Source of the DNA: Ulvibacterium marinum
GTDB lineage: Bacteria; Bacteroidota; Bacteroidia; Flavobacteriales; Flavobacteriaceae
Length of the DNA: 64,000 bases
Direction: 5' to 3'
Assembly (NCBI RefSeq): GCF_003626755.1
Contig: NZ_RBCJ01000004.1
Span: 186,001-250,000, forward strand
Below, piece after piece: positions 42,953-49,757 of the stretch. Positions within the stretch are counted from its first letter, which is position 1, and each line of letters begins with the position of its first letter. The notes below the pieces were generated by a model, which ran no database searches, was not told where the DNA came from, and saw only the letters and a list, made by a program, of their open reading frames with translations. The translations under genes were made by a program, and so were the position numbers.

Positions 42953-43576
42953 ATGAATAAAAGGGCTTTTAAAATTGTTGGACTTTATTTAGTTGGCTTA
43001 ATCTGTATTTTCTGCCATTACTTGATGAACAATAACAACATAATAAATGTACTCTTTCAAAAAACGAATAGATTTCCTCAAGATGGATTTGTAGTACTTC
43101 TTGTTGCAGGATTATTTCAATACGGATTATTAACAGTGGGAATATCCATAATCGCAATTCTGAGTTTTTTCTTAATCAAAAAAAGGAAAACACCTAAAAA
43201 ATATAAAAACAAACATGGAAATGAAATTATTGAAGAAGGACATGAATCTTATATGATTCCTGACGAATATTTGAAAACTGGAGCTTCATATAAAATATTT
43301 CTATGGAATAACACAGACAAAATTGTAACTATCAAAGATAAATTTACCTTGAGGCCAAATGAAGATAAAGTATTCCAGTTTGTAGATACAGACTCTATTT
43401 CATTTGACATAGGACCAAAAATTTATTTCGGAGAATTTGGACTTGAAATCAGCGACAAAAAAAGCCAAATAGCTGGAATTGGAGGAGAGTATTGGGAAAA
43501 GTATAACGTTCCAAATAATGTGGAATACGGATTTGTGATAGTACCACCAGGTGAAGGTGATATTGCTACTAAATAA
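42953..43576 (+). CDS. Cassette 2: two-helix membrane protein of unknown function
   Basis: A 207-residue protein with two membrane segments (about residues 7-25 and 45-73), then a soluble, probably beta-rich domain (YMIPDEYLKTGASYKIFLWN, KDKFTLRPNEDKVFQF). No family is recognised. The gene fills the cassette except for about 85 nt upstream, where a promoter could lie, and it ends 3 nt before the right box at 43580. It is visibly AT-richer than chromosomal neighbours. Confidence 0.72.
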   Translation: MNKRAFKIVGLYLVGLICIFCHYLMNNNNIINVLFQKTNRFPQDGFVVLLVAGLFQYGLLTVGISIIAILSFFLIKKRKTPKKYKNKHGNEIIEEGHESYMIPDEYLKTGASYKIFLWNNTDKIVTIKDKFTLRPNEDKVFQFVDTDSISFDIGPKIYFGEFGLEISDKKSQIAGIGGEYWEKYNVPNNVEYGFVIVPPGEGDIATK

Positions 43577-43579
43577 AAC

Positions 43580-43695
43580 GTGCTACAACAATGGCTATAA
43601 CCCATGCCTATCGCTTGGCCATTTTTTCCTAACTTGAATGTAATAAAAAACGTCCGGCGCTGGCCACGGGGCCATAGCCGGGACCGTTGTGCATA
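43580..43695 (+). repeat. attC-like site between cassettes 2 and 3
   Basis: Right box GTGCTACAAC (43580-43589), continuing AATGGCTAT, and the next start box GTTGTGCATA (43686-43695), preceded by ATAGCCGGGACC. GGCTAT and ATAGCC pair, and GGCC words occur near both inner ends. 116 nt in total. Confidence 0.75.
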
Positions 43696-43706
43696 ATTGA
43701 AGAAAA

Positions 43707-44360
43707 ATGTGGTTCCAAAAGAAAATTAAACCCGAAAAAATAAAGGATAGGAATACAAAGCAATTGCGTTCGAACGGAATTGAGGTAATTGAACATTTAC
43801 CTTATTTGGACAATCCTGAGTTTAGAGAACCAGAAGAAATAGCTCGTAGAACAATGGTTCTAACTGCATTATTTCAGTTACACCTTCAAGCACCAAGAGA
43901 CATAATCAAAAAGTATCTTGAGGAAAATAGACTTATAGACTATTTGAACGAAGAAGAATTGGAATATTTGGAAACGGAATATTCGGAATTACCTGAACAG
44001 AATCAAATAGACATTTATTGGTATGTAGAAGCCATTTGGACTTTTGCTTGGATTGGCGGATTTCACAATAATCTGACTTTAAATACTGGCGTGGAAGATT
44101 CACTTGCTTCGTTGATTCCGAACATTGCGAAAAATGAATCAGCCGAAAAATTCATATCTGAATTCAAATTGAGAAATCAAGTAGAAATATTTGAAATGTT
44201 GGATAAGTTCTATCGTGCTCATTGGTTCGCTCGAAATAACAATTTGACTGGAAAACAAACGGATAAAGTTGATTTGGACATAATAATGGAAAGAAGAAAA
44301 GCATTGGAATATACAGTTTACAAAGAATTTGACTGGAATGAAATTTCACTTGACACGTAA
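43707..44360 (+). CDS. Cassette 3: DUF4272-like protein
   Basis: A 217-residue soluble protein matching DUF4272 as I know it: RNTKQLRSNGIEVIEHLPYL at the start, EIARRTMVLTALFQLHLQAP, and the W-x-x-E-x-x-W-x-x-x-W-x-x-G core in IYWYVEAIWTFAWIGGFHNN. Late helices (LDKFYRAHWFARNNN) also fit. The domain has no known function; it turns up in scattered bacterial genes, some near toxin or immunity loci. It starts 12 nt after the cassette's start box, so there is no room for a separate promoter; transcription must come from upstream. Confidence 0.8.
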   Translation: MWFQKKIKPEKIKDRNTKQLRSNGIEVIEHLPYLDNPEFREPEEIARRTMVLTALFQLHLQAPRDIIKKYLEENRLIDYLNEEELEYLETEYSELPEQNQIDIYWYVEAIWTFAWIGGFHNNLTLNTGVEDSLASLIPNIAKNESAEKFISEFKLRNQVEIFEMLDKFYRAHWFARNNNLTGKQTDKVDLDIIMERRKALEYTVYKEFDWNEISLDT

Positions 44361-44368
44361 AAAACAAC

Positions 44369-44506
44369 TATGCACAACAATGTATAACCGCAATTACGGC
44401 GGATTCGACTACGTCCGAATCCACTCGGAATTGCTAAAGTCTGTGCTAAACCGAAAATTAAAGCATATTAACCCGTAACTGATGGTTATACGAGACCGTT
44501 ACCACC
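44369..44506 (+). repeat. attC-like site between cassettes 3 and 4
   Basis: Right box TATGCACAAC (44369-44378), continuing AATGTATAACC, and the next start box GTTACCACC (44498-44506), preceded by GGTTATACGAGACC. GTATAACC and GGTTATAC pair perfectly, and CAATT/AATTG provide an inner pair. 138 nt in total. Confidence 0.75.
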
Positions 44507-44517
44507 AATTGGAAAAA

Positions 44518-45309
44518 ATGAAGAAGCTAACAAAACTTTCACTTCTGATACTAACCATATCACTTCTTACAAGCTGCGATTTCATTAATAACGCTTTTAC
44601 TTACAAAGACACTACTGAGGGGTTTGTAGAAGCTCTGATAGAAGAAGATTATGAAAAAAGCTTAACCTATATGGCAACCGAACACGATGGATTCAAAAAC
44701 ACAAATCTTGACACTCTGAAAGTGGGTTTAGCAAATTTCCGTCAACTAATTGTAAAAAATTTTGGAATTGAATTGGACTACAAGTTTATGACCGCGAATA
44801 AGACTTTTTCAACGGTCGAAGGAGAAAGTACACCTCCTAATACAACTAAAGCCCAAATCGAATTCTCTAACGACACAGAGTTCGGAGTTTTCGAAATAAT
44901 TTTTGACGACAATTCAAATAAGATATACAACATCCAAACTCTTGATATAAAAGAACCAATTCCGAATATGATGATATTTTGGCTATTTGGAATATTAGCT
45001 ATTTGTGTACCTGTCTTCAATATTTGGATAATTAGAAAAATAAAAAAAAGTGATCTAAAGAAAAAGTGGTTGAAATATATTGCTGTCATTTGCCTTAATG
45101 TACCCGCTATAACTTATAGTGCTGTAAATGGACTTTCATTTAGCCTATTGAGTTTTCAAATCCTATTGGGTATTAGTTTTAGTTATATGGGCTACCTGAG
45201 TTCAGCTTGGACCTTTGGAATACCATTAGGTGGTATATATTGGTTATGGAAACTTAGCACGAGAACAGTTGACAAGGAAGATGTAGAAAATGAAATTTTA
45301 ACTGAATAA
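44518..45309 (+). CDS. Cassette 4: membrane lipoprotein of unknown function
   Basis: A 263-residue protein with a lipoprotein signal (ISLLTSC, Cys20), a soluble domain (about 25-135; GFVEALIEEDYEKSLTYMAT is NTF2- or DUF4878-like) and then three or four membrane segments from about residue 141 to 245. The combination of a lipid anchor and a multi-helix tail is unusual. ATG at 44518 lies 11 nt after the start box; an in-frame ATG upstream (44482) lies inside the site and is rejected. It ends 5 nt before its right box. Confidence 0.72.
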   Translation: MKKLTKLSLLILTISLLTSCDFINNAFTYKDTTEGFVEALIEEDYEKSLTYMATEHDGFKNTNLDTLKVGLANFRQLIVKNFGIELDYKFMTANKTFSTVEGESTPPNTTKAQIEFSNDTEFGVFEIIFDDNSNKIYNIQTLDIKEPIPNMMIFWLFGILAICVPVFNIWIIRKIKKSDLKKKWLKYIAVICLNVPAITYSAVNGLSFSLLSFQILLGISFSYMGYLSSAWTFGIPLGGIYWLWKLSTRTVDKEDVENEILTE

Positions 45310-45314
45310 AAAAA

Positions 45315-45471
45315 GGTGGTAACACTGTATATAGCAAATAAGGCGTTCGGTGGTTTGCGAAAGTTCAGTGCTATTTACTAACACCGCCAAATCGTTGATT
45401 TGGCTCAGTACAAACTTGAAAGGATATCGCTTTTTTCAGCCCTACTTGCCATATACTAATCGTTAGCAATA
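45315..45471 (+). repeat. attC-like site between cassettes 4 and 5
   Basis: Right box GGTGGTAAC (45315-45323), continuing ACTGTATATAGCAA, and the next start box GTTAGCAATA (45462-45471), preceded by TTGCCATATACTAATC. GTATAT and ATATAC pair, with TTGC opposite GCAA. Inside lies the hairpin GCCAAATC-GTT-GATTTGGC (45386-45404), shared with the next site. 157 nt in total. Confidence 0.75.
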
Positions 45472-45488
45472 ATTATGAAAAAGAAATT

Positions 45489-46286
45489 GTGACTAAGGAA
45501 AAACCTCTGTTTCGGACTATATTTCTTGCTTCAGTTATTCTACTGCTGATTAATGACCTTTACCTTAAATACGAGTATCATAACTTTTTTACTGGGAAAC
45601 TATCCGATTTCGCCGGACTATTTGCCTTCCCTTATTTTTTTAGTTGTTTCTTTTCAAAAAGGATAAAATCTATTTACATTTTTAGCGGAATTTTGTTCAT
45701 AATCTGGAAATCGGAATATTCACAGCCGTTTTTTGATTTTGCTCACTCATACGGAATTGGGATTGACCGAACAGTTGATTATACGGACTTAGTTTCTCTA
45801 CTAATTTTACCAATTTCATATGCATACTGGAATTCAGAATTTAGACAATTGATTCAACCAAAAAAGATTCTCAAACCATTCATAATCGGTATTTGCTGTT
45901 TTGCATTTATAGCGACTTCGGTTCCAAATAAAGAAGGAGCTCTTAATTTAAAATCCAATTATCGAGTTGAATTAAAATCCGATTTAAAAAAAGCTCGGGC
46001 TGCTGGACTTATATATTACTCTTTGGAAAATGACAAGTATATTTCAATGTTAAGGATTCCTGAGAAAAATGCAGAAATTGAATTGTCTTTAATGGTTAAA
46101 GAAAAAGAGAAAGGTATTTTGAGCATCAAACTTGATAGTATTCTTAACTACTATGTTGAAGGGAGTACATTCATTTTCTCGGGCGGTGTTGACGAAGATG
46201 ATGTGAATTTCGTAAAACAAATGACCTTGGAAGACTTTGAAAAACTGTTTGTGGAACAAAAGATTAAGCCACTTATGGAAAAATAA
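45489..46286 (+). CDS. Cassette 5: multi-pass membrane protein of unknown function
   Basis: A 265-residue protein with five hydrophobic segments (about residues 8-25, 40-57, 62-77, 102-118, 132-148) and a C-terminal soluble domain of about 110 residues. HNFFTGKLSDFAGLFAFPYF is a motif I have met in hypothetical membrane proteins; the function is unknown. The best start is GTG at 45489, since no in-frame ATG lies upstream. A five-codon frame (ATG 45475) ends in TGA overlapping this GTG, so start by coupling is possible. It ends 1 nt before the right box. Confidence 0.7.
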   Translation: MTKEKPLFRTIFLASVILLLINDLYLKYEYHNFFTGKLSDFAGLFAFPYFFSCFFSKRIKSIYIFSGILFIIWKSEYSQPFFDFAHSYGIGIDRTVDYTDLVSLLILPISYAYWNSEFRQLIQPKKILKPFIIGICCFAFIATSVPNKEGALNLKSNYRVELKSDLKKARAAGLIYYSLENDKYISMLRIPEKNAEIELSLMVKEKEKGILSIKLDSILNYYVEGSTFIFSGGVDEDDVNFVKQMTLEDFEKLFVEQKIKPLMEK

Positions 46287-46287
46287 C

Positions 46288-46488
46288 TATTGCTAACAAT
46301 ACCTATAAATAATACGGGCTTAGCTACTTAAGTTATAAACCCGGAATATCAACGAACACCGCCAAATCTTTTGGATTTGGCATTAAATAAACAAAGAAAA
46401 AGCAAAACAAAAGGGTTTGGCTATTTGTCTGGCGGAAAGTAAACGCCAGTTTGCCCCCGTACTGTTCATAGCTCTACCGTTGTAGGTA
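46288..46488 (+). repeat. attC-like site between cassettes 5 and 6
   Basis: Right box TATTGCTAAC (46288-46297), continuing AATACCTATAAATAATACGGGC, and the next start box GTTGTAGGTA (46479-46488), preceded by GCCCCCGTACTGTTCATAGC. The outer arms pair imperfectly (CTATnAAnAnTACGGGC against its complement). An inner hairpin GCCAAATC...GATTTGGC (46361-46381) is shared with the preceding site, preceded in both by AACACC. At 201 nt it is the longest site. Confidence 0.75.
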
Positions 46489-46497
46489 ATTAAATAA

Positions 46498-47511
46498 ATG
46501 AATAAAATAGTATACTTATTTGGAGCAGGTGCAAGCAGAAATGCTTTGCCAATAGTTGATGAAATTCCTGATAGAATTCAAGAACTGATTGAATTGCTTA
46601 AATCAGACGATTTGCAACTATCTAACAAAGACAAATATGATGATTTAACATCTAATGCTCCTGAAAGTAAAAGCCACTACCAATTAGAATTGATAAAGAA
46701 TCTTGAATGGCTATTAACTGAAAGCTCTAATCATGCAAGCGTTGACACATTTGCGAAAAAATTAACGATTAAAGGAAATCGTAAGGAACTTGAAAAGTTG
46801 AAAGTTGCTTTATCAATATTCTTTGTATTTCAACAGGCACTGAATAAACCCGACAAGAGGTATGACACTTTTTTTGCTTCGATTCACAATAGTTTATATC
46901 GCTTCCCAGACAACTTAAGGATACTTTCGTGGAACTACGACTATCAATTTGAACTTTCGTATTCGGAGTATTCAAGTCAACAAGATGTATCATCTAATCA
47001 AAGTTCACTAAATGTTAAACATAAATATGGAGATAATGATACAGATGAAAGATTTGGGATTTATAAATTAAACGGAACGACTGGACTTTATTCTGATGGT
47101 GGTTGGCGACAATATATGTTTGCTCCTAACCTCAAAGTTCCAGTAGATTTATCTTTCGTTGATCGAGTGGTGAGAAACTTTACAGCTGTAACATACTTTG
47201 GGAATCTATACTCTAACTTTTCTTTTGCTTGGGAAAGAGAAAATCCAGATAAAAGCATAGTTGACTTGGCTATTAAAAACACCGAGGATTGTTTAGCATT
47301 GGTAATAATTGGCTACTCATTTCCATTCTTCAATCGAGATATTGACAGGAAGATTATTGGGGCAATGAAAAATCTTAAATCGGTTTACTTCCAGGCACCT
47401 GACGCTGACGTTCTTATAGAAAGATTCAAGGCTATTAAAGACAATACAAGTGAAATCAATTTGATACCTAAATATGATACAGGACAATTTGTTTTACCAA
47501 ATGAATTATAA
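46498..47511 (+). CDS. Cassette 6: SIR2-like protein, possible anti-phage NADase
   Basis: A 337-residue protein with the SIR2/Rossmann hallmarks in order: YLFGAGASRNALP at the start (G-A-G-A-S, residues 9-13), SWNYDYQFEL near residue 144 (the T/S-x-N-Y-D motif of SIR2-like proteins), KLNGTTGLY near 190 (usually K-L-H-G), and VIIGYSFPFFNRDID near 272 (G-Y-S). The zinc-binding cysteines of classical sirtuins are absent, as in bacterial defence SIR2 proteins that destroy NAD+ on phage infection. Asn replacing the catalytic His in KLNG is notable and could mean altered activity. It ends 5 nt before its right box. Confidence 0.78.
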   Translation: MNKIVYLFGAGASRNALPIVDEIPDRIQELIELLKSDDLQLSNKDKYDDLTSNAPESKSHYQLELIKNLEWLLTESSNHASVDTFAKKLTIKGNRKELEKLKVALSIFFVFQQALNKPDKRYDTFFASIHNSLYRFPDNLRILSWNYDYQFELSYSEYSSQQDVSSNQSSLNVKHKYGDNDTDERFGIYKLNGTTGLYSDGGWRQYMFAPNLKVPVDLSFVDRVVRNFTAVTYFGNLYSNFSFAWERENPDKSIVDLAIKNTEDCLALVIIGYSFPFFNRDIDRKIIGAMKNLKSVYFQAPDADVLIERFKAIKDNTSEINLIPKYDTGQFVLPNEL

Positions 47512-47516
47512 AAAAC

Positions 47517-47734
47517 TACCTACAACAATGGCTCCTATGAACAGCCCTGGTCCAGTCCTTTAAACCTGCCTACGGCAAGCAGGCTATGTGTAATCCGCCC
47601 TTTTTGGGGTTCACCAGCATCAGTATGATCATACGTTATAAAAACTTGGCCACTTGCTATAAACATGTTGTCCGTCTCCTTTACGGGGCCACAAACGTTG
47701 TTTTGTGATACGGTTCTTGCCGGAATTGTGGGGT
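47517..47734 (+). repeat. Right end of the array: attC left half and non-coding tail
   Basis: Right box TACCTACAAC (47517-47526), continuing AATGGCTCCTATGAACAG as in the other sites. The expected partner arm and a new GTT start box are not found before the convergent SDR gene; nearby GTT words (e.g. 47697) lack the arm. The array therefore ends here with a site whose right half is lost or diverged. No gene is supported in this stretch. Confidence 0.5.
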
Positions 47735-48619
47735 TCAACAGTTTTTAGTACATCGGCGCTCAATCACCTTGTTTCCCTTGAAATGAATAGTAAGGTCAAA
47801 TCTGGATTTTAGCCTGCGCCACCTACGCATAGGATGATTTTTTATGATATAGTGTCCCAATCCCGGAGCAATTCTATTGATGGACAACAAATACACCTCA
47901 AACTTACCAACTGCAATTTGCTTTCTTTTCTTTTGCAATCCTTTGATAATATCCTGGGCACATTCAGCAGGCGTCATACCCAAGCGATGGGAGGTCTCTA
48001 CCTTACCATAGGGGGTTCCATCACCACATAGTCCCTTGGCCGTTATAGCTGTATTGATAAAGCCCGGGAGGATAAAACTGACATTGAGCTTACAACCCAT
48101 GTGCTCCGCCTTTAAGGATTCGAAAAAACCATGTAGCGCATGTTTTGAAGCCGAGTAGGCCGATCTTCCGGGGATGCCCATGACACCGGCAAAACTCGAA
48201 ACAATTCCAAACCCACCATAGCCTTGTTGCAAATACATGGGCATGATTGCCTTGGTCAAAGCTACCGTACCGAAATAGTTGGTTTCCATAACCTTACGAT
48301 CTACATCCAGTTCAGTTTCAATGACCAATCCTTTTTGGGCAATACCGGCATTATGGAGGACCAAATCCAAGCGACCCAGTTGCCGAACCTGCGCCACTGA
48401 TTTTTGGATAGATTGCGAATCTGTAATGTCCAAGGGAAGTACCATAAAATTTTGAAGATCAGCACACTTCTCCCTTAACTCGATTAATTTTTCCGTCCTT
48501 CTTGCTGAGGCAATTACGGTTGCTCCCAAGTTGTTCAATTGCATGGCCAAAGATGCACCGATACCAGAGGAAGCCCCCGTAATCCATATCACCTTGCCCT
48601 TGAAATTCATTTTTCTCAT
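47735..48619 (-). CDS. Short-chain dehydrogenase/reductase
   Basis: A 294-residue classical SDR. The cofactor motif is TGASSGIGASLAMQ (T-G-x-x-x-G-x-G), the N-A-G motif is in LVLHNAGIAQKG, and the catalytic Ser, Tyr and Lys are in GIVSSFAGVMG and SAYSASKHALHGF. It is longer than the 250-residue norm because of a basic C-terminal extension, as in the DhrS7-like/YqjQ group. Starts at 48619 (MRKM) and 48610 (MNFK) are both possible. The substrate is unknown. It converges with the cassette array. Confidence 0.9.
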   Translation of the reverse strand: MRKMNFKGKVIWITGASSGIGASLAMQLNNLGATVIASARRTEKLIELREKCADLQNFMVLPLDITDSQSIQKSVAQVRQLGRLDLVLHNAGIAQKGLVIETELDVDRKVMETNYFGTVALTKAIMPMYLQQGYGGFGIVSSFAGVMGIPGRSAYSASKHALHGFFESLKAEHMGCKLNVSFILPGFINTAITAKGLCGDGTPYGKVETSHRLGMTPAECAQDIIKGLQKKRKQIAVGKFEVYLLSINRIAPGLGHYIIKNHPMRRWRRLKSRFDLTIHFKGNKVIERRCTKNC

Positions 48620-48970
48620 AAACCTAAATTTTAGTAAGGAAACTCGATTATAAATTGTTGAACCAAACCTATCCGAAAAAAATAGGTTGGATGTCCGAAA
48701 TCCCGTATCCTAGATAAATCCGGACACCTTTTATGTTACTATAGAAGAAGGACTACCTAATATTGTGGAAAGGAAAGGTCCGTGCCGTACACCTGTTTCA
48801 GCGTCTTATTTTTTAGAGTTGAATCGGGTATGCCGAAACGGTACCGTCGGACCCTTTGGGAAAGCTGTGCATACCATTGGCTCTAAGTACATAGAATAGA
48901 CTTATAAAAGGTCTCCAGATAGGAGGTCTTTGGTCGGTGATCGAGAAAGGATTTGCGAACGTATATCCTT
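48620..48970. other. Non-coding stretch upstream of the SDR gene
   Basis: Holds the promoter of the leftward SDR gene near its left end. I see no gene; a 70-codon frame on the minus strand at 48813-49025 runs through the hairpin repeat and is not supported. Confidence 0.4.
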
Positions 48971-49182
48971 CAATGCTCCGCTTTGAAAATAGTTCAAACA
49001 AAAAATGCTCAAGCATGCTTGGCATTTTTTCTTGTCGAACTATTCATTCGTGACCGCGGAGGGATTATCTTCGATTTTCCCAACAACGCTCCGCGTTGAA
49101 AATCAAAAAGCCGCAATTACAAATTCAAGCAAACTTGTTTTGCCATACGACTTTTTGATTCATTCGTGACCGCGGAGGGATT
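48971..49182. repeat. Tandem hairpin repeats containing copies of the tRNA-Arg 3' end
   Basis: Two units of about 97 nt lie in tandem. Each begins CAAYGCTCCGC-K-TTGAAAAT (48971-48990 and 49084-49103; two differences in 20), continues with a hairpin, and ends in an identical 25-nt segment (49042-49066 and 49158-49182) whose last 16 bases (TGACCGCGGAGGGATT) are the 3' end of the tRNA-Arg gene in the right-hand copy. The left hairpin (AGTTC...GAACT, with AAAAAATGC...GCATTTTTT inside) and the right hairpin (AATCAAAAAG...CTTTTTGATT, 49101-49160) differ in sequence. Confidence 0.75.
48991..49041. terminator. Strong hairpin with A/T tracts, likely terminator
   Basis: Outer arms AGTTC/GAACT (48991-48995, 49037-49041), inner arms AAAAAATGC (49000-49008) and GCATTTTTT (49022-49030), and a central CAAGC-AT-GCTTG stem. 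A-run and T-run border the inner stem, so it can work as a terminator in either direction, most plausibly for the leftward tRNA-Arg transcript. Confidence 0.6.
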
Positions 49183-49240
49183 CAAACCCCCAACCCTCAG
49201 AGCCGAAATCTGATGCGCTATTCAGTTGCGCCACGCGGCC
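49167..49240 (-). tRNA. tRNA-Arg (anticodon TCG)
   Basis: Read on the minus strand it starts GGCCGCGTGGCGCAACTGAA and ends with GGTTTGAATCCC and CGCGGTCA. Acceptor arms GGCCGCG and CGCGGTC pair over 7 bp (one G-T pair), the anticodon stem TCAGA/TCTGA encloses the loop TTTCGGC with anticodon TCG, and the T-loop holds TTTGAAT. The length is 74 nt with discriminator A; CCA is not encoded. A copy of its 3' end lies 116 nt further downstream at 49051-49066. Confidence 0.93.
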
Positions 49241-49247
49241 AAAGTAA

Positions 49248-49266
49248 TTTTAGCATACTGCTAAAA
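49248..49266. terminator. Short perfect stem between yqeY and the tRNA gene
   Basis: TTTTAGCA (49248-49255) and TGCTAAAA (49259-49266) form an 8-bp stem with a 3-nt loop, 5 nt after the yqeY stop on the minus strand. It may end yqeY transcription; the T-run is short. Confidence 0.4.
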
Positions 49267-49271
49267 GCGCG

Positions 49272-49721
49272 CTAAGATAACTTATTTTTCACTATAGTAG
49301 AAATGGTTTTTGCATCTGCCTGTCCGGCCAATTCCTTGGAAACGATTCCCATGACCTTTCCCATATCCTTCATCCCCGAAGCACCGATAGCATCTATGGT
49401 CTGTACCACCACTTTTTCTATTTCTTCCTCGGTCAGTTGTTCCGGAAGGAATTGTTCAATAACAGCGGCCTGTGCCAGTTCCGGTTCGGCCAAATCCTCC
49501 CTACCTTGTTCCGTATAAATGGATGCGCTATCCTTGCGTTGCTTCACCAACTTCTGTACCAGTTTTATTTCATCGGCTTCCGAAAGATTACCTCCTGCCC
49601 CGCTTTCGGTCTGTGCCAATAACAAGGCCGACTTAATGGCCCTTAGAGATTCCAAAGCTACCGAATCCTTGGATTTCATAGCCGTTTTCATTTGCTCCAT
49701 TACCTGTTGTTGTAGGCCCAT
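49272..49721 (-). CDS. yqeY: GatB/YqeY-domain protein
   Basis: A 149-residue helical protein with the YqeY pattern: MGLQQQVMEQMKTAMKSKDS, LESLRAIKSALLLAQTE, KLVKQRKDSASIYTEQGREDL and the end MGKVMGIVSKELAGQAD. This is the domain that in GatB binds the tRNA acceptor-T arm; the free-standing protein's role is not established. It lies downstream of ftsZ, separated by a strong terminator, and upstream of tRNA-Arg. That location next to the division cluster is common in Flavobacteriia. Confidence 0.92.
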   Translation of the reverse strand: MGLQQQVMEQMKTAMKSKDSVALESLRAIKSALLLAQTESGAGGNLSEADEIKLVQKLVKQRKDSASIYTEQGREDLAEPELAQAAVIEQFLPEQLTEEEIEKVVVQTIDAIGASGMKDMGKVMGIVSKELAGQADAKTISTIVKNKLS

Positions 49722-49757
49722 AACTTCTGATTTTTTCGAAATGCAAAGATAAAAAAT

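Larger units (their letters stand above)
42121..47526 (+). mobile_element. Array of six integron-like gene cassettes
   Basis: Six consecutive units, all with genes on the + strand, each bounded by an exact inverted pair private to the unit: GTTATGTGT/ACACATAAC (42120, 42805), GTTGTAGCAC/GTGCTACAAC (42867, 43580), GTTGTGCATA/TATGCACAAC (43686, 44369), GTTACCACC/GGTGGTAAC (44498, 45315), GTTAGCAATA/TATTGCTAAC (45462, 46288) and GTTGTAGGTA/TACCTACAAC (46479, 47517). Right boxes overlap or begin within 8 nt of the last stop codon and are followed by AATG, ACTG or AATA. Left boxes are preceded by ACC or ATC in five of six cases and followed by an AATT-like A-rich stretch. The spacers of 72-201 nt fold as imperfect hairpins. 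This is integron cassette geometry, with no integrase visible in the window. Confidence 0.85.

Noticed and set aside
42121-47526. Classical transposon or prophage explanation for the array
   Set aside because: No transposase, no common terminal repeats and no phage genes; each unit has its own private inverted pair instead.
48813-49025. 70-codon minus-strand frame next to tRNA-Arg
   Set aside because: Runs through a strong hairpin and the tRNA-linked repeat, so it is better explained as non-coding repeat sequence.
49042-49066. Possible second tRNA gene
   Set aside because: Only the 3' end of tRNA-Arg is present; no anticodon or D arm, so it is a partial copy.
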